From Neobacillus vireti (lineage in GTDB: Bacteria > Bacillota > Bacilli > Bacillales > Cytobacillaceae), in assembly GCF_001026695.1 (NCBI RefSeq), contig NZ_LDNB01000006.1, positions 1 to 64,000 on the forward strand: 64,000 nt of DNA, read 5' to 3'. Each line of letters begins with the position of its first letter. The first letter of the stretch is position 1. Of the stretch, positions 1 through 9,661 are shown piece by piece. The notes under the pieces were generated by a model, which was given only the letters and a program-made list of their open reading frames with translations, was not told where the DNA came from and did not search any database. Both the position numbers and the translations under genes were made by a program.

Positions 1-69
<69 letters not shown>

Positions 70-72
70 AAC

Positions 73-105
73 AAAAAGACAACCTTAATTGGTTGTCTTT
101 TTTTA
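73..105 (+). terminator. Rho-independent terminator of the rRNA operon
   Basis: A 12-bp stem (AAAAAGACAACC against GGTTGTCTTTTT, arms 73-84 and 91-102) closes a 6-nt loop and runs into a T tract. It lies four bases after the 5S gene. The A-rich side could also serve the convergent gene that ends at 106. Confidence 0.9.
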
Positions 106-1353
106 TCAACATTCCAATCCGATGTATAAACTAAATACCTCCTCCCAATTCCACTTTGCATAATACGCACTTGCTACTGTAAGATTTGTTATCCACGCTA
201 TTTCCTTCATATTATCTGTTCGAGTAACGAATATATTGGCAGTCTGTGTATCCGTTCTTACCCAAAGAAGCTGACTATGAAAAAATTGCGGTGCAAAATC
301 ACCTTCATGTTTTGCAGGATTGGTTATTTGCTTATTCCTAAACGTCGAGATATCAATTTCATAAAGGCTTGGTAATGGTCTTTTATCCAGGTCGGCTTGC
401 TTCATTTCTTTAGAACGGGAAACGTAGATTGTACTGTCGTTTTTCCAATATAAATCACGGTCGACATACCCTTTTGGTGTGAAAATTTCATTTTGAAAGG
501 AAGGAACACTAACCAGTTTTAGTTGTTTATTTATATTAGCTTCCCTTCCAAATCCCCCGATATATCCAAGATAGCTTTTAGTCGGCGCCCATTGAAGCCA
601 TTCCGGATAATCTAACACTTCATCCACACGTTGAAAATACTTTCCATCATCTGAGACCAAACAAAGTATATTGCTATCAGCAGAAATAGATGCGGATGGG
701 TTTAATATAAAGCTAATCCACTTATGATCGTGGGACCATATAAACTGGCTGCTGCCTACAACGATTTCATTTTCTCCGACTGGAACTGTGTAAAAATGCT
801 TGAAAACTGGTTTTTGCCGATCCGATCGAAGCAAAATTTTTGATAATATAATATCAGAATTTAGTTGTCTATTTTCCTTTGCAGATGTTAAAAAGCCGCT
901 GATATCAGGGAGCCAGGAAAAATTCGTGATCTCTTTTGTTAATTGAGTTACAAGGAAATGCTTAGGTGGCTCAGTATTTAAAACGAATAATTCCTGATTA
1001 ACAAGGAAACCCATTTTATTTTGCCCAGGCGCCCATTGAAAATTGTTAGTTACCCCTTCCTTCACCATGAAGTGTTTCTCCATTTTCAAATTATATAGCC
1101 AGAGTTCCCCATTGCGAAAACTACTCTTTCTACTTTTAAGATAGGCAATCCAATTACCATCATGAGACCACTTAGGGTACCTTATATACTCTCCATTTGT
1201 AATTCTTTGTTCCCTATTGCCAGTTTTGATCCACAAATCATCGTTTCTAATAAAAGCGGCTTTCATTTTTGGTAATGGATCTGCTTGAGCTATTAATTGA
1301 ACGGGTATAAATAATATGAATAGGGAAATCGAAAGGAATATTTTTTTAAACAA
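106..1353 (-). CDS. secreted TolB-like beta-propeller protein
   Basis: This 415-residue protein has an N-terminal hydrophobic segment (about residues 5-22, ending near an AQA cleavage-like site) that suggests secretion. It then has repeated propeller blades of the WD40/TolB type: PKWSHDG, FQWAPG, FSWLPD, FIWSHDH and LQWAPT follow one another about every 40-60 residues. Such proteins usually bind other proteins or polysaccharide at the cell surface; no catalytic motif is visible. I chose a TTG start at 1353 because AGGTG lies seven bases before it. The ATG at 1398 would add a charged extension and has no clear ribosome site. The gene stands alone, convergent with the rRNA operon. The specific function is unknown. 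Confidence 0.75.
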   Translation of the reverse strand: MFKKIFLSISLFILFIPVQLIAQADPLPKMKAAFIRNDDLWIKTGNREQRITNGEYIRYPKWSHDGNWIAYLKSRKSSFRNGELWLYNLKMEKHFMVKEGVTNNFQWAPGQNKMGFLVNQELFVLNTEPPKHFLVTQLTKEITNFSWLPDISGFLTSAKENRQLNSDIILSKILLRSDRQKPVFKHFYTVPVGENEIVVGSSQFIWSHDHKWISFILNPSASISADSNILCLVSDDGKYFQRVDEVLDYPEWLQWAPTKSYLGYIGGFGREANINKQLKLVSVPSFQNEIFTPKGYVDRDLYWKNDSTIYVSRSKEMKQADLDKRPLPSLYEIDISTFRNKQITNPAKHEGDFAPQFFHSQLLWVRTDTQTANIFVTRTDNMKEIAWITNLTVASAYYAKWNWEEVFSLYIGLEC

Positions 1354-1476
1354 ATAAAAGCACCTCACTTTTTTTCGTCCTAATATTATTTTGCACAAAT
1401 AAAAATAAATCTTGTGGTTTTAAATTAATAATGTGCTAAAGTGAAGGGAGCTAAATCAAGTAGGGAGGGGCTCGTT

Positions 1477-2019
1477 ATGTTAGAAAATAGTTTTATCATG
1501 GTTGCGATTATCCTAATCATAAATATCGTCTATGTTTCTTTCTTTACGATAAGAATGATTTTGACTTTAAAGGGTCAGCGCTATCTGGCAGCTTCCCTTA
1601 GTATGATTGAAGTGGTTATTTATGTTCTTGGCCTCGGGCTTGTCTTAAATAACCTTAATCAAATTCAAAATTTAGTGGCCTATGCGGTTGGCTATGGCAT
1701 CGGGGTCATTGTCGGAATGAAAATTGAGGAAAAGCTGGCATTAGGGTATATTACGGTCAATGTAATTACATCAGAAAACGATAAGGATATGCCAAAATTA
1801 TTGAGGGAGAAAGGCTATGGTGTTACCGACTGGTCTGCACATGGGCTAGAAGGAAATCGAATGGCGATGCAAATCCTTACACCGCGAAAATTTGAGTTAA
1901 AACTATACGAGACAATTAAAACGTTTGATCCGAAGGCATTTATTATTTCGTATGAACCAAAATCGATTCACGGTGGCTTCTGGGTGAAATCAGTGAAAAG
2001 AGGGAAGCTATTTTCATGA
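1477..2019 (+). CDS. yebE: DUF2179 / UPF0316 membrane protein, YebE type
   Basis: This 180-residue protein has three hydrophobic segments in its first 90 residues, followed by a soluble C-terminal domain of the DUF2179 type (from about residue 95). It matches B. subtilis YebE in size, order and position before yebG and purE. The ATG at 1477 is preceded by GGGAGGGG. An in-frame GTG at 1441 would add 12 residues but has no ribosome site. The stop overlaps the yebG start (ATGA), indicating translational coupling. DUF2179 domains occur in proteins suspected of ligand or nucleotide binding; the role here is unknown. Confidence 0.85.
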   Translation: MLENSFIMVAIILIINIVYVSFFTIRMILTLKGQRYLAASLSMIEVVIYVLGLGLVLNNLNQIQNLVAYAVGYGIGVIVGMKIEEKLALGYITVNVITSENDKDMPKLLREKGYGVTDWSAHGLEGNRMAMQILTPRKFELKLYETIKTFDPKAFIISYEPKSIHGGFWVKSVKRGKLFS

Positions 2020-2213
2020 GTAAAAAGAAGAAGCAATTTGAAGTGGCGGAGAATGAAAGTATTGAGGATTGCCTGAATAGAATGAAGCAAGAAGGTTATC
2101 TCCCAGTCCGCCGAACAGAAAGGCCAATTTTTCAAGAAATTAAAAAGGGCGGCGAAACCATTTACGAGCCAGTTGGCCGCCAAATTGTCTTTGAAGCAAA
2201 GTTAATTGAGTAA
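2016..2213 (+). CDS. yebG: NETI-motif protein, YebG type
   Basis: This 65-residue, highly charged protein begins with a lysine-rich stretch and continues [20 protein letters not shown], the pattern of the YebG/NETI-motif family. It overlaps yebE by four bases and is almost certainly cotranscribed with it. The gene pair immediately precedes the purine operon in B. subtilis as well. No biochemical function is known to me for the family. Confidence 0.85.
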   Translation: MSKKKKQFEVAENESIEDCLNRMKQEGYLPVRRTERPIFQEIKKGGETIYEPVGRQIVFEAKLIE

Positions 2214-2256
2214 AACACGAACATTTTTATTGTTTTTAAAAGTAACGTTCGATTTT
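2212..2256 (+). promoter_or_regulatory. PurR operator: two divergent PurBox-like sequences
   Basis: B. subtilis PurR binds paired AWWWCCGAACWWT boxes in opposite orientation. Here CGAAC lies at 2218-2222 within AAAACACGAACATT, and its inverse GTTCG lies at 2247-2251 within AACGTTCGATTTT. Each has one change in the CCGAAC core. The pair lies immediately upstream of the -35 box of the pur promoter, as expected for repression by PurR and relief by PRPP. Confidence 0.75.
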
Positions 2257-2260
2257 ATGG

Positions 2261-2290
2261 TTGACAGCATAATGAATTGATTGGTATGAT
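2261..2290 (+). promoter_or_regulatory. sigma-A promoter of the pur operon
   Basis: A perfect -35 TTGACA (2261-2266) is separated by 18 bases from TATGAT (2285-2290). Transcription would start near 2297, just before the riboswitch. The PurR boxes abut the -35 side. Confidence 0.85.
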
Positions 2291-2315
2291 AAGTTTAGTT
2301 GATAAAACAAATTAC

Positions 2316-2395
2316 CTTTACCCTCGTATATCCATGGGAATATGGCCCATAAGTTTCTACCCAATAACCGTAAATTATTGGACTATGAGGGAAAG
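2316..2395 (+). ncRNA. purine riboswitch aptamer, guanine type
   Basis: The aptamer shows the conserved purine-riboswitch core. P1 is CCCTC (2321-2325) with GAGGG (2387-2391), followed by GTATATCC, ATATGG, GTTTCTACC, CCGTAAA and GGACTATGAG. The base just before TATGAG that reads out the ligand is C, which specifies guanine or hypoxanthine; adenine riboswitches have T there. It lies between the pur promoter and the terminator at 2450, so guanine should favour termination. Confidence 0.95.
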
Positions 2396-2449
2396 TCAAT
2401 AGGTTCGGCAGTTATTAGGGCCCTGCGCTCTTTGTGTTACCTTATTTAT

Positions 2450-2503
2450 GCCCGGACAAATGGCTTTCTCTTTCTGAGATGCTGTTTGCGCCGGGCTTTT
2501 TAT
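2450..2503 (+). terminator. riboswitch-controlled terminator in the purE leader
   Basis: GCCCGG (2450-2455) pairs with CCGGGC (2491-2496), extended by CAAA with TTTG across a small bulge. A T run (TTTTTATT) follows. This is the expression platform of the riboswitch upstream. Confidence 0.85.
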
Positions 2504-2538
2504 TGTTGACCTAGCGGAAGTAAGAAAAGCGGAAAGTC

Positions 2539-2656
2539 ATTCGAGAGTAAAGCAAGTCTATTCGAGAGATATGGACAGCTATTCGAGAGTAAAGCAGGTC
2601 TATCCGAGAGTAAAACTAGTCTATTCGAGAGAAACGAGCTTATATCCGAGAGTAAT
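2539..2656 (+). repeat. 21-bp phased array, core ATTCGAGAGTAAA, 6 units
   Basis: Six degenerate units start at 2539, 2560, 2581, 2602, 2623 and 2644, every 21 bases without exception. The core reads ATTCGAGAGTAAA (some ATCCGAGAG), and the last bases of the spacer tend to be GTCT. The array lies in the 5' untranslated region between the riboswitch terminator and the purE start, and is open in the purE frame. No similarity to a known mobile element is evident to me. Confidence 0.9.
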
Positions 2657-2681
2657 TCAACCTGAAACAGGGGGAGAAGGT

Positions 2682-3170
2682 ATGGCGAACTTAGTTGGAG
2701 TGATCATGGGAAGTAAGTCAGATTGGGATACGATGAAGCATGCTTGTGAGATTCTTGAACAATTCGAGATTCCTTTTGAAAAAAAGGTGGTTTCTGCCCA
2801 TCGGACACCTGATTTGATGTTTACATATGCAAAAGAAGCAAGAGAACAAGGCTTGAAGGTGATTATTGCTGGAGCGGGCGGCGCAGCTCATCTTCCTGGG
2901 ATGGTAGCAGCACAAACGACTCTGCCGGTCATTGGAGTTCCCGTTCAATCACAGGCTTTAAATGGACTCGATTCCTTGTTGTCGATTGTGCAAATGCCCG
3001 GCGGTGTTCCGGTGGCGACAGTTGCGATTGGAAAAGCAGGAGCGACAAACGCAGGCCTCTTGGCGGCGCAAATTTTAGCAACAGAAGATGCTGAGTTAGC
3101 GAGAAAGCTAGAAGCAAGAAGAGAAACAACAAGAAATGAAGTGCTAGAAAGTAGTGATGAGCTTGGCTAA
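2682..3170 (+). CDS. purE: N5-carboxyaminoimidazole ribonucleotide mutase
   Basis: PurE isomerises N5-CAIR to CAIR in de novo purine synthesis. The 162-residue protein has the class I signature: GSKSDWDTM (residues 10-18), SAHRTP (38-43), and [10 protein letters not shown] (65-74) with the active-site His70. It forms octamers in characterised relatives. The ATG at 2682 is preceded by GGGGAGAAGG. The frame stays open upstream into the 21-bp array because 21 is a multiple of three, but that extension has no support as coding sequence. It is the first gene of the pur operon and overlaps purK. Confidence 0.97.
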   Translation: MANLVGVIMGSKSDWDTMKHACEILEQFEIPFEKKVVSAHRTPDLMFTYAKEAREQGLKVIIAGAGGAAHLPGMVAAQTTLPVIGVPVQSQALNGLDSLLSIVQMPGGVPVATVAIGKAGATNAGLLAAQILATEDAELARKLEARRETTRNEVLESSDELG

Positions 3171-4311
3171 CAAGACGATTTTCCTAGGAGCAACGATCGG
3201 CATTATCGGCGGCGGCCAGCTCGGGCGAATGATGGCGTTAGCAGCCAAGGCACAGGGGTTTCGGATTGCGGTGTTAGAACCAGCTACTGACTCCCCATGC
3301 GGTCAGGTAGCTGACGTTGAAGTGATCGGTGCCTATCATGATCGCGTGGCGATTAGCCGCTTAGCTGAAATATGTGATGTCATCACCTACGAATTTGAAA
3401 ATATTGATGCCGAGACATTAGGGTGGCTGTGCGAACAGGCCTATGTGCCTCAAGGGAAAGAGCTATTGACGATCACACAGGATCGGATTAAAGAAAAGAC
3501 AGCGATTCAGCAGGCAGGCATTGAGGTCGCGCCATTTGAAGTCATCACAAGTGTGGAAGAGTTATTTTTTAAAATTGACGTAATTGGTTTTCCTGCCGTG
3601 TTAAAGACATCTAAAGGCGGCTATGATGGCAAGGGGCAGCTTGTGATTAAAAATGCCGATGATTTAGGCAAAGCAGGGGAACTGCTCAACCATGGAAATT
3701 GTGTGTTGGAAAAGTGGATTCCGTTTGAAAAAGAAATATCTGTTATCGTGACGCGAGGGCTGAATGGAGAAACAGCCATTTTTCCAGTAGCCGAAAACAT
3801 TCATGAAGAAAACATTTTACATATAACGATTGTTCCGGCTCGAATTTCAGAAGAGTTACAGACAAAGGCCATCCAAAAAGCGAAGCAGCTCGCTGTTTCA
3901 CTGGGAGTAGTCGGGACGCTGGCGGTAGAGATGTTTGTGACCGGCGATGGGGCGATTTATATCAATGAAGTAGCGCCAAGACCGCATAATTCCGGGCATT
4001 TTTCAATAGAGGCCTGTGCAACGTCACAGTTTGAACAGCATATCCGCGCTGTTTGCAACTGGCCATTAGGAAGTACGGAGCTATTAAAACCGGCTGTTAT
4101 GGTCAACCTATTGGGAGAGCATCTGGAAAATGTAAATGTGGAAATACCGAAGATGAATGACTGGAAGATTCATTTGTATGGAAAAAAAGAACCGAAAACG
4201 AAGCGGAAAATGGGGCATGTCACCATTTTGCGTGATAATGTAGAAGAGGCCCTTGCTGAGATTGAAGGGTCCAGCATTTGGAAGACAGTGAAGGAAAAGA
4301 TCGGAGGATAA
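3157..4311 (+). CDS. purK: N5-carboxyaminoimidazole ribonucleotide synthase
   Basis: PurK uses ATP and bicarbonate to convert AIR to N5-CAIR, the substrate of PurE encoded next to it. The 384-residue ATP-grasp protein has a nucleotide-binding start ([12 protein letters not shown], about residues 14-25), the ATP-grasp loop [12 protein letters not shown], and the metal-binding [11 protein letters not shown]. It overlaps the end of purE by 14 bases. The start is uncertain: GTG at 3154, ATG at 3157 and TTG at 3163 are all in frame, and no strong ribosome site separates them. Confidence 0.95.
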   Translation: MSLANKTIFLGATIGIIGGGQLGRMMALAAKAQGFRIAVLEPATDSPCGQVADVEVIGAYHDRVAISRLAEICDVITYEFENIDAETLGWLCEQAYVPQGKELLTITQDRIKEKTAIQQAGIEVAPFEVITSVEELFFKIDVIGFPAVLKTSKGGYDGKGQLVIKNADDLGKAGELLNHGNCVLEKWIPFEKEISVIVTRGLNGETAIFPVAENIHEENILHITIVPARISEELQTKAIQKAKQLAVSLGVVGTLAVEMFVTGDGAIYINEVAPRPHNSGHFSIEACATSQFEQHIRAVCNWPLGSTELLKPAVMVNLLGEHLENVNVEIPKMNDWKIHLYGKKEPKTKRKMGHVTILRDNVEEALAEIEGSSIWKTVKEKIGG

Positions 4312-4314
4312 ATC

Positions 4315-5613
4315 ATGATTGATCGTTATACTAGACCTGAAATGGGAGCCATTTGGACGGAGGAGAACCGCTTTAATGCCTGGCTTGAGGTGGAAATCCT
4401 TGCTTGTGAAGCATGGGCAGAGTTAGGTGAGATCCCTAAAGAGGATGTCCGCAAGCTTCGTGAAAATGCTTCTTTTAACATCGAGCGGATCAAAGAAATA
4501 GAGGAAGAAACAAGGCATGATGTCGTGGCTTTTACCCGTGCGGTTTCGGAAACGCTTGGCGAGGAGCGGAAATGGGTTCATTACGGCTTAACTTCTACAG
4601 ATGTGGTGGATACAGCACTTTCATATGTTTTGAAGCAGGCTAACGCGATTTTATTGAAAGACTTGGAAAATTTTATTGAGATTTTAAAAAATAAAGCGAT
4701 TGAACACAAATTTACGGTGATGATGGGGCGGACACACGGTGTCCATGCGGAACCGACGACTTTTGGCTTGAAGCTTGCTCTTTGGTATGAGGAAATGAAA
4801 CGTAATCTTGAGCGTTTTAAGCAAGCGGCAGTAGGTGTCGAGTTTGGGAAAATTTCCGGTGCGGTTGGAACGTACGCAAACATTGACCCGTTTGTGGAGC
4901 AGTATGTATGTGAAAAATTAGGACTTGGCCGAGCGCCAATTTCCACTCAGACATTGCAGCGCGACCGCCATGCACATTATTTGTCCGTGCTTGCGTTGAT
5001 TGCGACTTCGATTGAAAAATTTGCTGTCGAGGTTCGCGGGCTGCAAAAGAGCGAAACGCGTGAGGTCGAGGAGTTTTTTGCAAAAGGGCAAAAGGGTTCG
5101 TCGGCGATGCCGCATAAACGCAATCCGATTGGCTCGGAAAATATGACAGGGCTTGCCCGCGTGATCCGCGGCTATATGATGACCGCTTATGAAAATGTAC
5201 CGCTTTGGCATGAACGGGATATTTCCCATTCTTCAGCGGAACGAATTATTTTGCCGGATGCGACGATTGCTTTGAATTATATGCTCAACCGGTTCGGTGG
5301 AATTGTGAAAAATTTAACTGTCTATCCGGAGAATATGAAGCGCAATATGGACCGCACATTGGGGTTAATCTACTCGCAGCGTGTGCTGCTGGCTTTAATT
5401 GATAAGGGACTATCCCGTGAAGAGGCCTATGACACGGTCCAGCCGAAAGCGATGGAGGCGTGGGAGCAGCAAGTTCCATTCCGCGGGTTGATCGAGGCAG
5501 AAGGAAAAATTACCTCATTGCTCTCTGGCGAAGAGATTGACGATTGTTTTGATTACAACTATCACCTGCAGCATGTTAATACCATTTTTGATCGACTAGG
5601 GTTGAACGGGTAG
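4315..5613 (+). CDS. purB: adenylosuccinate lyase
   Basis: PurB cleaves SAICAR to AICAR plus fumarate, and adenylosuccinate to AMP plus fumarate, so it acts in both the IMP and AMP pathways. The 432-residue protein carries the fumarase/aspartase superfamily signature [11 protein letters not shown] (about 261-271), the catalytic-region motif [10 protein letters not shown], and the TSTDVVDT segment. GGAGG lies seven bases before the ATG, which is four bases after the purK stop. The downstream gap to purC is unusually long for this operon and contains strong hairpins. Confidence 0.97.
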   Translation: MIDRYTRPEMGAIWTEENRFNAWLEVEILACEAWAELGEIPKEDVRKLRENASFNIERIKEIEEETRHDVVAFTRAVSETLGEERKWVHYGLTSTDVVDTALSYVLKQANAILLKDLENFIEILKNKAIEHKFTVMMGRTHGVHAEPTTFGLKLALWYEEMKRNLERFKQAAVGVEFGKISGAVGTYANIDPFVEQYVCEKLGLGRAPISTQTLQRDRHAHYLSVLALIATSIEKFAVEVRGLQKSETREVEEFFAKGQKGSSAMPHKRNPIGSENMTGLARVIRGYMMTAYENVPLWHERDISHSSAERIILPDATIALNYMLNRFGGIVKNLTVYPENMKRNMDRTLGLIYSQRVLLALIDKGLSREEAYDTVQPKAMEAWEQQVPFRGLIEAEGKITSLLSGEEIDDCFDYNYHLQHVNTIFDRLGLNG

Positions 5614-5652
5614 GGGCATAAGTGCCCGATACTTGTATCAAGTTGTTTTTAT

Positions 5653-5766
5653 GGTCACAGAGAGAGGTTCTTTGTGACCGGAAAGAGGAAAAAGGAGCCT
5701 CCACGGTAAATAAAAAAAGCCGAACAAAGGAATCGGAGCAGCAAGGGGTGGATTTTGCCCACCTCT
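5653..5766 (+). other. structured purB-purC intercistronic RNA: two hairpins
   Basis: GGTCACAGAG pairs with CTTTGTGACC (5653-5679, one wobble pair). AGGGGTGG (5744-5751) pairs with CCACCTCT (5759-5766, one G-U). Neither is followed by a T run, so they look like processing or stability elements, not terminators. A PurBox-like AAGCCGAACAAA occurs between them near 5717-5728. Confidence 0.6.
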
Positions 5767-5811
5767 CTAGTTTGAAAATTCCCAATATTGCGAAATAAGG
5801 AGTGTCCCACG

Positions 5812-6525
5812 ATGAAGGAACTGCTATACGAAGGAAAAGCAAAGCGGATTTACAAGACAGACGATGAGCGCACTGTGTTAGTCGAATACAAGGATTCAGC
5901 GACCGCCTTCAATGGTCAAAAAAAGGAAACGATCATTGGGAAAGGCCGTCTAAATAACGAGATTACTAGTTTGTTATTTTTAAAGTTAAAAGAACACGGA
6001 ATCCCTTCACACTTTATCAAAAAAATTTCCGCCACCGAGCAGCTGGTAAAGAAAGTTACCATTATTCCGCTTGAAGTAGTCGTTCGCAATGTCGCGGCGG
6101 GAAGCCTCTCCACACGATTGGGAATCGAAGAGGGTAAACGGCTAGCAGCCCCTCTCGTTGAATTTTATTTAAAAAATGACGACCTTGGAGATCCGCTCGT
6201 AACAGTTCATCACATCCTTGAGCTCAACGTAGCAACCGTCCAAGAAACAGCAATTTTACGAGAAAAAGCACTCGAAATCAATACAGTTTTATCAAGCTTT
6301 TTCAATGAACTTGGCATTCGTCTCATCGACTTTAAGCTTGAGTTCGGCAAAGATGAAGACGGGCATATTTTATTAGCGGACGAAATTTCTCCGGACACTT
6401 GCCGTCTATGGGATCAACAGACAAATGAAAAGCTTGATAAGGATGTATTCCGCCGTGATTTAGGAAGCTTAACCGAAGCCTACGAAACGATTTTAACAAG
6501 ACTTGGAGGTCAACAGCATGTATAA
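5812..6525 (+). CDS. purC: SAICAR synthetase
   Basis: PurC joins aspartate to CAIR using ATP, giving SAICAR. The 237-residue protein starts MKELLYEGKAKRIYKT, typical of the family, and has the VVRNVAAGS segment and the LADEISPDTCRLWD signature. The ATG at 5812 follows AAGGAG by nine bases. An upstream in-frame ATG at 5788 lacks a ribosome site. The gene overlaps purS by eight bases. Confidence 0.97.
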   Translation: MKELLYEGKAKRIYKTDDERTVLVEYKDSATAFNGQKKETIIGKGRLNNEITSLLFLKLKEHGIPSHFIKKISATEQLVKKVTIIPLEVVVRNVAAGSLSTRLGIEEGKRLAAPLVEFYLKNDDLGDPLVTVHHILELNVATVQETAILREKALEINTVLSSFFNELGIRLIDFKLEFGKDEDGHILLADEISPDTCRLWDQQTNEKLDKDVFRRDLGSLTEAYETILTRLGGQQHV

Positions 6526-6772
6526 GGTAAAGGTATTTGTCACATTAAGAGAAAGTGTATTAGACCCGCAAGGTAAGGCCGTAACTCATTCACTAAATGC
6601 TTTAAACTACAAAGAAGTCACCGATGTCCGCATCGGCAAATATATGGAATTAACCGTGGAAAAATCAGAGCGCAACATCGATGAGGTCATCAATGAAATT
6701 TGCACGAGCCTCCTGGCAAATCCGGTGATTGAAGACTACCGTTACGAAGTAGAGGAGTGTGTCGCGCAGTGA
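6518..6772 (+). CDS. purS: FGAM synthetase subunit PurS
   Basis: PurS is the small 84-residue subunit of the three-part FGAM synthetase (PurS, PurQ, PurL). It bridges the glutaminase and synthetase subunits. The sequence [19 protein letters not shown] is typical of the family. GGAGG lies eight bases before the ATG. Its stop overlaps the purQ GTG start, so the three subunits are probably translated in a coupled way. Confidence 0.96.
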   Translation: MYKVKVFVTLRESVLDPQGKAVTHSLNALNYKEVTDVRIGKYMELTVEKSERNIDEVINEICTSLLANPVIEDYRYEVEECVAQ

Positions 6773-7452
6773 AGTTTGCGGTAATTGTCTTTCCAGGCTC
6801 AAACTGTGACGTCGATATGTTTCATGCGATTGGCGATGAACTTGGTGAAGAAGTCGAATATGTTTGGCACGATTCAGAAAGCTTAGCTGAATATGACGGA
6901 ATCCTTCTGCCCGGCGGGTTTTCCTATGGAGATTACCTTCGTACAGGCGCCATTGCCCGCTTTAGCAAAGTGATGAAAGAAGTAGTCAAAGCGGCTGAAG
7001 CAGGCAAGCCAGTTCTTGGCGTGTGCAACGGATTTCAAATCCTCTTGGAAGCAGGGCTGCTGCCGGGCGCAATGAGGCGGAATGAAAGCCTTTCATTTAT
7101 TTGCAAACCTGTCGAACTAGAGGTAGAAAACAACAGAACGATTTTTACCGCGGAATATGAACAAGGACAAACGATTACCATCCCTGTCGCCCATGGCGAA
7201 GGAAATTACTATTGTGACGAAGAAACTCTCGCCCAGTTAAAGGACAATAACCAAATCGTATTCACTTATCAGGAAAACCCGAACGGCAGCCTAGCCAATA
7301 TTGCCGGCATCACGAATGAAAAAGGCAATGTTCTTGGGATGATGCCCCATCCGGAAAGAGCTGTCGATGAGCTGCTCGGCAGCGCCGATGGACTTAAATT
7401 ATTCCAATCGATTGTGAAAACTTGGAGGGAAGCACATGTTGTTAACGCTTGA
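6769..7452 (+). CDS. purQ: FGAM synthetase glutaminase subunit PurQ
   Basis: PurQ releases ammonia from glutamine and passes it to PurL. The 227-residue class I glutamine amidotransferase has the nucleophile in GVCNGFQ (Cys about 86) and the His-Glu pair in MMPHPERA near the C terminus. The GTG start at 6769 overlaps the purS stop (GTGA) and follows AGAGGAG at suitable distance. The ATG-like start further upstream would add four residues inside purS. Confidence 0.96.
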   Translation: MKFAVIVFPGSNCDVDMFHAIGDELGEEVEYVWHDSESLAEYDGILLPGGFSYGDYLRTGAIARFSKVMKEVVKAAEAGKPVLGVCNGFQILLEAGLLPGAMRRNESLSFICKPVELEVENNRTIFTAEYEQGQTITIPVAHGEGNYYCDEETLAQLKDNNQIVFTYQENPNGSLANIAGITNEKGNVLGMMPHPERAVDELLGSADGLKLFQSIVKTWREAHVVNA

Positions 7453-9661
7453 ACCAAATCCGACTCAAATTAAAGCAGAAAAATTATATCAGCAAATGGG
7501 TTTGTCCGATGAAGAATTTACAATGATTGAAACCATCCTTGGACGCACGCCGAATTATACCGAAACAGGCCTTTTTTCGGTGATGTGGTCGGAGCACTGC
7601 AGTTATAAAAATTCAAAGCCAGTCCTTAAAAAATTCCCGACAACCGGTGAAAGAGTCCTGCAAGGCCCTGGTGAGGGCGCGGGGATTGTCGATATCGGCG
7701 ATGGCCAGGCGGTTGTTTTTAAAATAGAAAGCCACAACCATCCATCAGCGATTGAACCATACCAAGGAGCGGCAACCGGTGTCGGCGGCATTATCCGCGA
7801 TGTTTTTTCAATGGGAGCCCGTCCTATCGCTCTATTAAACTCGCTTCGCTTTGGCGAGCTTGATTCCGCGAGGGTGCGCTATTTATTTAAAGAAGTCGTT
7901 GCCGGAATCGCAGGGTACGGCAATTGTATTGGCATCCCAACTGTCGGCGGTGAAATTCAATTCGACCCTTGCTACGAGGGAAATCCGCTTGTGAATGCGA
8001 TGTGCGTCGGTCTTATCGATCATAACGATATTCAAAAAGGCCAAGCGCACGGCTTAGGCAATACCGTTATGTATGTAGGGGCGAAGACAGGCCGCGATGG
8101 GATTCATGGCGCTACCTTTGCCTCAGAAGAATTAACCGAGCAATCCGATGAGAAACGCCCGGCTGTTCAAGTTGGTGACCCATTTATGGAAAAATTACTC
8201 CTTGAGGCCTGCTTGGAGCTGATTCAATCCAATGCGCTTGTCGGAATCCAGGATATGGGCGCTGCCGGCCTTACAAGTTCCTCCGCGGAAATGGCAAGCA
8301 AGGCGGGAATGGGCATTGAGATGAACCTAGATCTTGTACCGCAGCGGGAAACTGGAATGACCGCCTATGAGATGATGCTGTCAGAATCACAGGAGCGGAT
8401 GCTGATTGTGGTTAAGAAAGGCCGCGAACCTGAAATCGCCCGGCTTTTTGAAAAATACGATTTAGAAGCAGTGGCCATTGGAACGGTAACCGATGATAAA
8501 AACCTGCGTTTAATTCATAACGGCGAAACGGTAGCCGATGTACCGGTGGATGCCTTAGCAGAGGATGCACCTGTGTACCAAAAGCCGTCACAAGAGCCAT
8601 CTTATTTTCAAGAATTCCAAGCAATGGAACAGGAAATCCCGCAAGTCGATGATTTGAAAGAAACGCTCGTAAAACTTTTGAGCCAGCCAACAGTTGCAAG
8701 CAAGGAATGGGTATATGAGCAGTACGACCACATGGTCCGCACCAATACCGTTGTCTCTCCAGGTTCAGATGCGGCGGTTCTCCGGATTCGCGGCACCCGG
8801 AAGGCACTCGCGATGACCACCGATTGTAACTCTCGATATGTATATTTGGATCCGGAAACCGGCGGAAAAATTGCCGTCGCTGAGGCAGCCCGCAACATTA
8901 TCTGTTCCGGTGCCGAGCCGTTAGCGATTACCGATAACCTGAACTTCGGAAATCCCGAAAAGCCAGAGGTATTCTGGCAAATTGAAAAAGCAGCCGACGG
9001 GATTAGTGAAGCATGCCGAGTACTTGAGACACCTGTCATCGGCGGTAACGTGTCATTGTATAACGAAACAAGCGGCACTGCGATCTATCCAACACCTGTC
9101 ATTGGCATGGTTGGCCTTGTAACTGACATCGACCATATTACAACACAATATTTTAAAAACAGCGGCGACCTGATTTATCTAGTTGGCGAAACAAAACCGG
9201 AATTTGGCGGCAGCGAGCTGCAAAAGCTGCTGAACGGCAGTATTTCCGGAAAAGCACCGGAATTAACGATTGAATTGGAAAAAGAAAGACAAGAACAGGT
9301 TCTAGCTGCGATTCGTTCAGGTTTAGTTCAATCTGCCCATGACCTGTCTGAAGGCGGCTTAGCAGTTGCATTGGCAGAATGTTTGTTCAGCAGCGATACA
9401 TTGGGTGCAGAAGTGTCCCTCAATGGAAATCCAGTAGCGGCATTATTCAGTGAAAGCCAATCTCGTTTTCTTTTATCCGTAAAGAAAGAACATCAAGCGG
9501 AGTTTGAAAGCTTAGTAGAAGCAGCCTTTATCGGTGAAGTGAATGATTCGGCAACACTACGAGTTCTAACAAACAGTGAATCAATACTTGAGGGTTCAAT
9601 AAATGAATTAAAAGCTGCCTGGAAAGGGGCGATCCCATGCTTGCTGAACTCAAGGGATTAA
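7436..9661 (+). CDS. purL: FGAM synthetase large subunit PurL
   Basis: PurL converts FGAR to FGAM with ATP and ammonia from PurQ. The 741-residue length is that of the small, Bacillus-type PurL that needs PurS and PurQ. Visible motifs are [12 protein letters not shown] near residue 50, [10 protein letters not shown] near 98, and two AIRS-like halves; the second half has the SDAAVLR segment. The ATG at 7436 lies within the end of purQ, preceded by GGAGGG. The 3' end overlaps purF by 25 bases. Confidence 0.97.
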   Translation: MLLTLEPNPTQIKAEKLYQQMGLSDEEFTMIETILGRTPNYTETGLFSVMWSEHCSYKNSKPVLKKFPTTGERVLQGPGEGAGIVDIGDGQAVVFKIESHNHPSAIEPYQGAATGVGGIIRDVFSMGARPIALLNSLRFGELDSARVRYLFKEVVAGIAGYGNCIGIPTVGGEIQFDPCYEGNPLVNAMCVGLIDHNDIQKGQAHGLGNTVMYVGAKTGRDGIHGATFASEELTEQSDEKRPAVQVGDPFMEKLLLEACLELIQSNALVGIQDMGAAGLTSSSAEMASKAGMGIEMNLDLVPQRETGMTAYEMMLSESQERMLIVVKKGREPEIARLFEKYDLEAVAIGTVTDDKNLRLIHNGETVADVPVDALAEDAPVYQKPSQEPSYFQEFQAMEQEIPQVDDLKETLVKLLSQPTVASKEWVYEQYDHMVRTNTVVSPGSDAAVLRIRGTRKALAMTTDCNSRYVYLDPETGGKIAVAEAARNIICSGAEPLAITDNLNFGNPEKPEVFWQIEKAADGISEACRVLETPVIGGNVSLYNETSGTAIYPTPVIGMVGLVTDIDHITTQYFKNSGDLIYLVGETKPEFGGSELQKLLNGSISGKAPELTIELEKERQEQVLAAIRSGLVQSAHDLSEGGLAVALAECLFSSDTLGAEVSLNGNPVAALFSESQSRFLLSVKKEHQAEFESLVEAAFIGEVNDSATLRVLTNSESILEGSINELKAAWKGAIPCLLNSRD

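Noticed and set aside
2571-2681. N-terminal extension of purE across the repeat array
   Set aside because: PurE starts at the ATG at 2682 with a strong ribosome site and the usual family N terminus. The extension is repeat sequence open by virtue of its period.
4581-5229. Long open frames on the minus strand inside purB
   Set aside because: They are shadows of a strongly conserved gene, lack ribosome sites and show no recognisable domains. The same holds for minus-strand frames inside purL, nirB, gatA and aceA.
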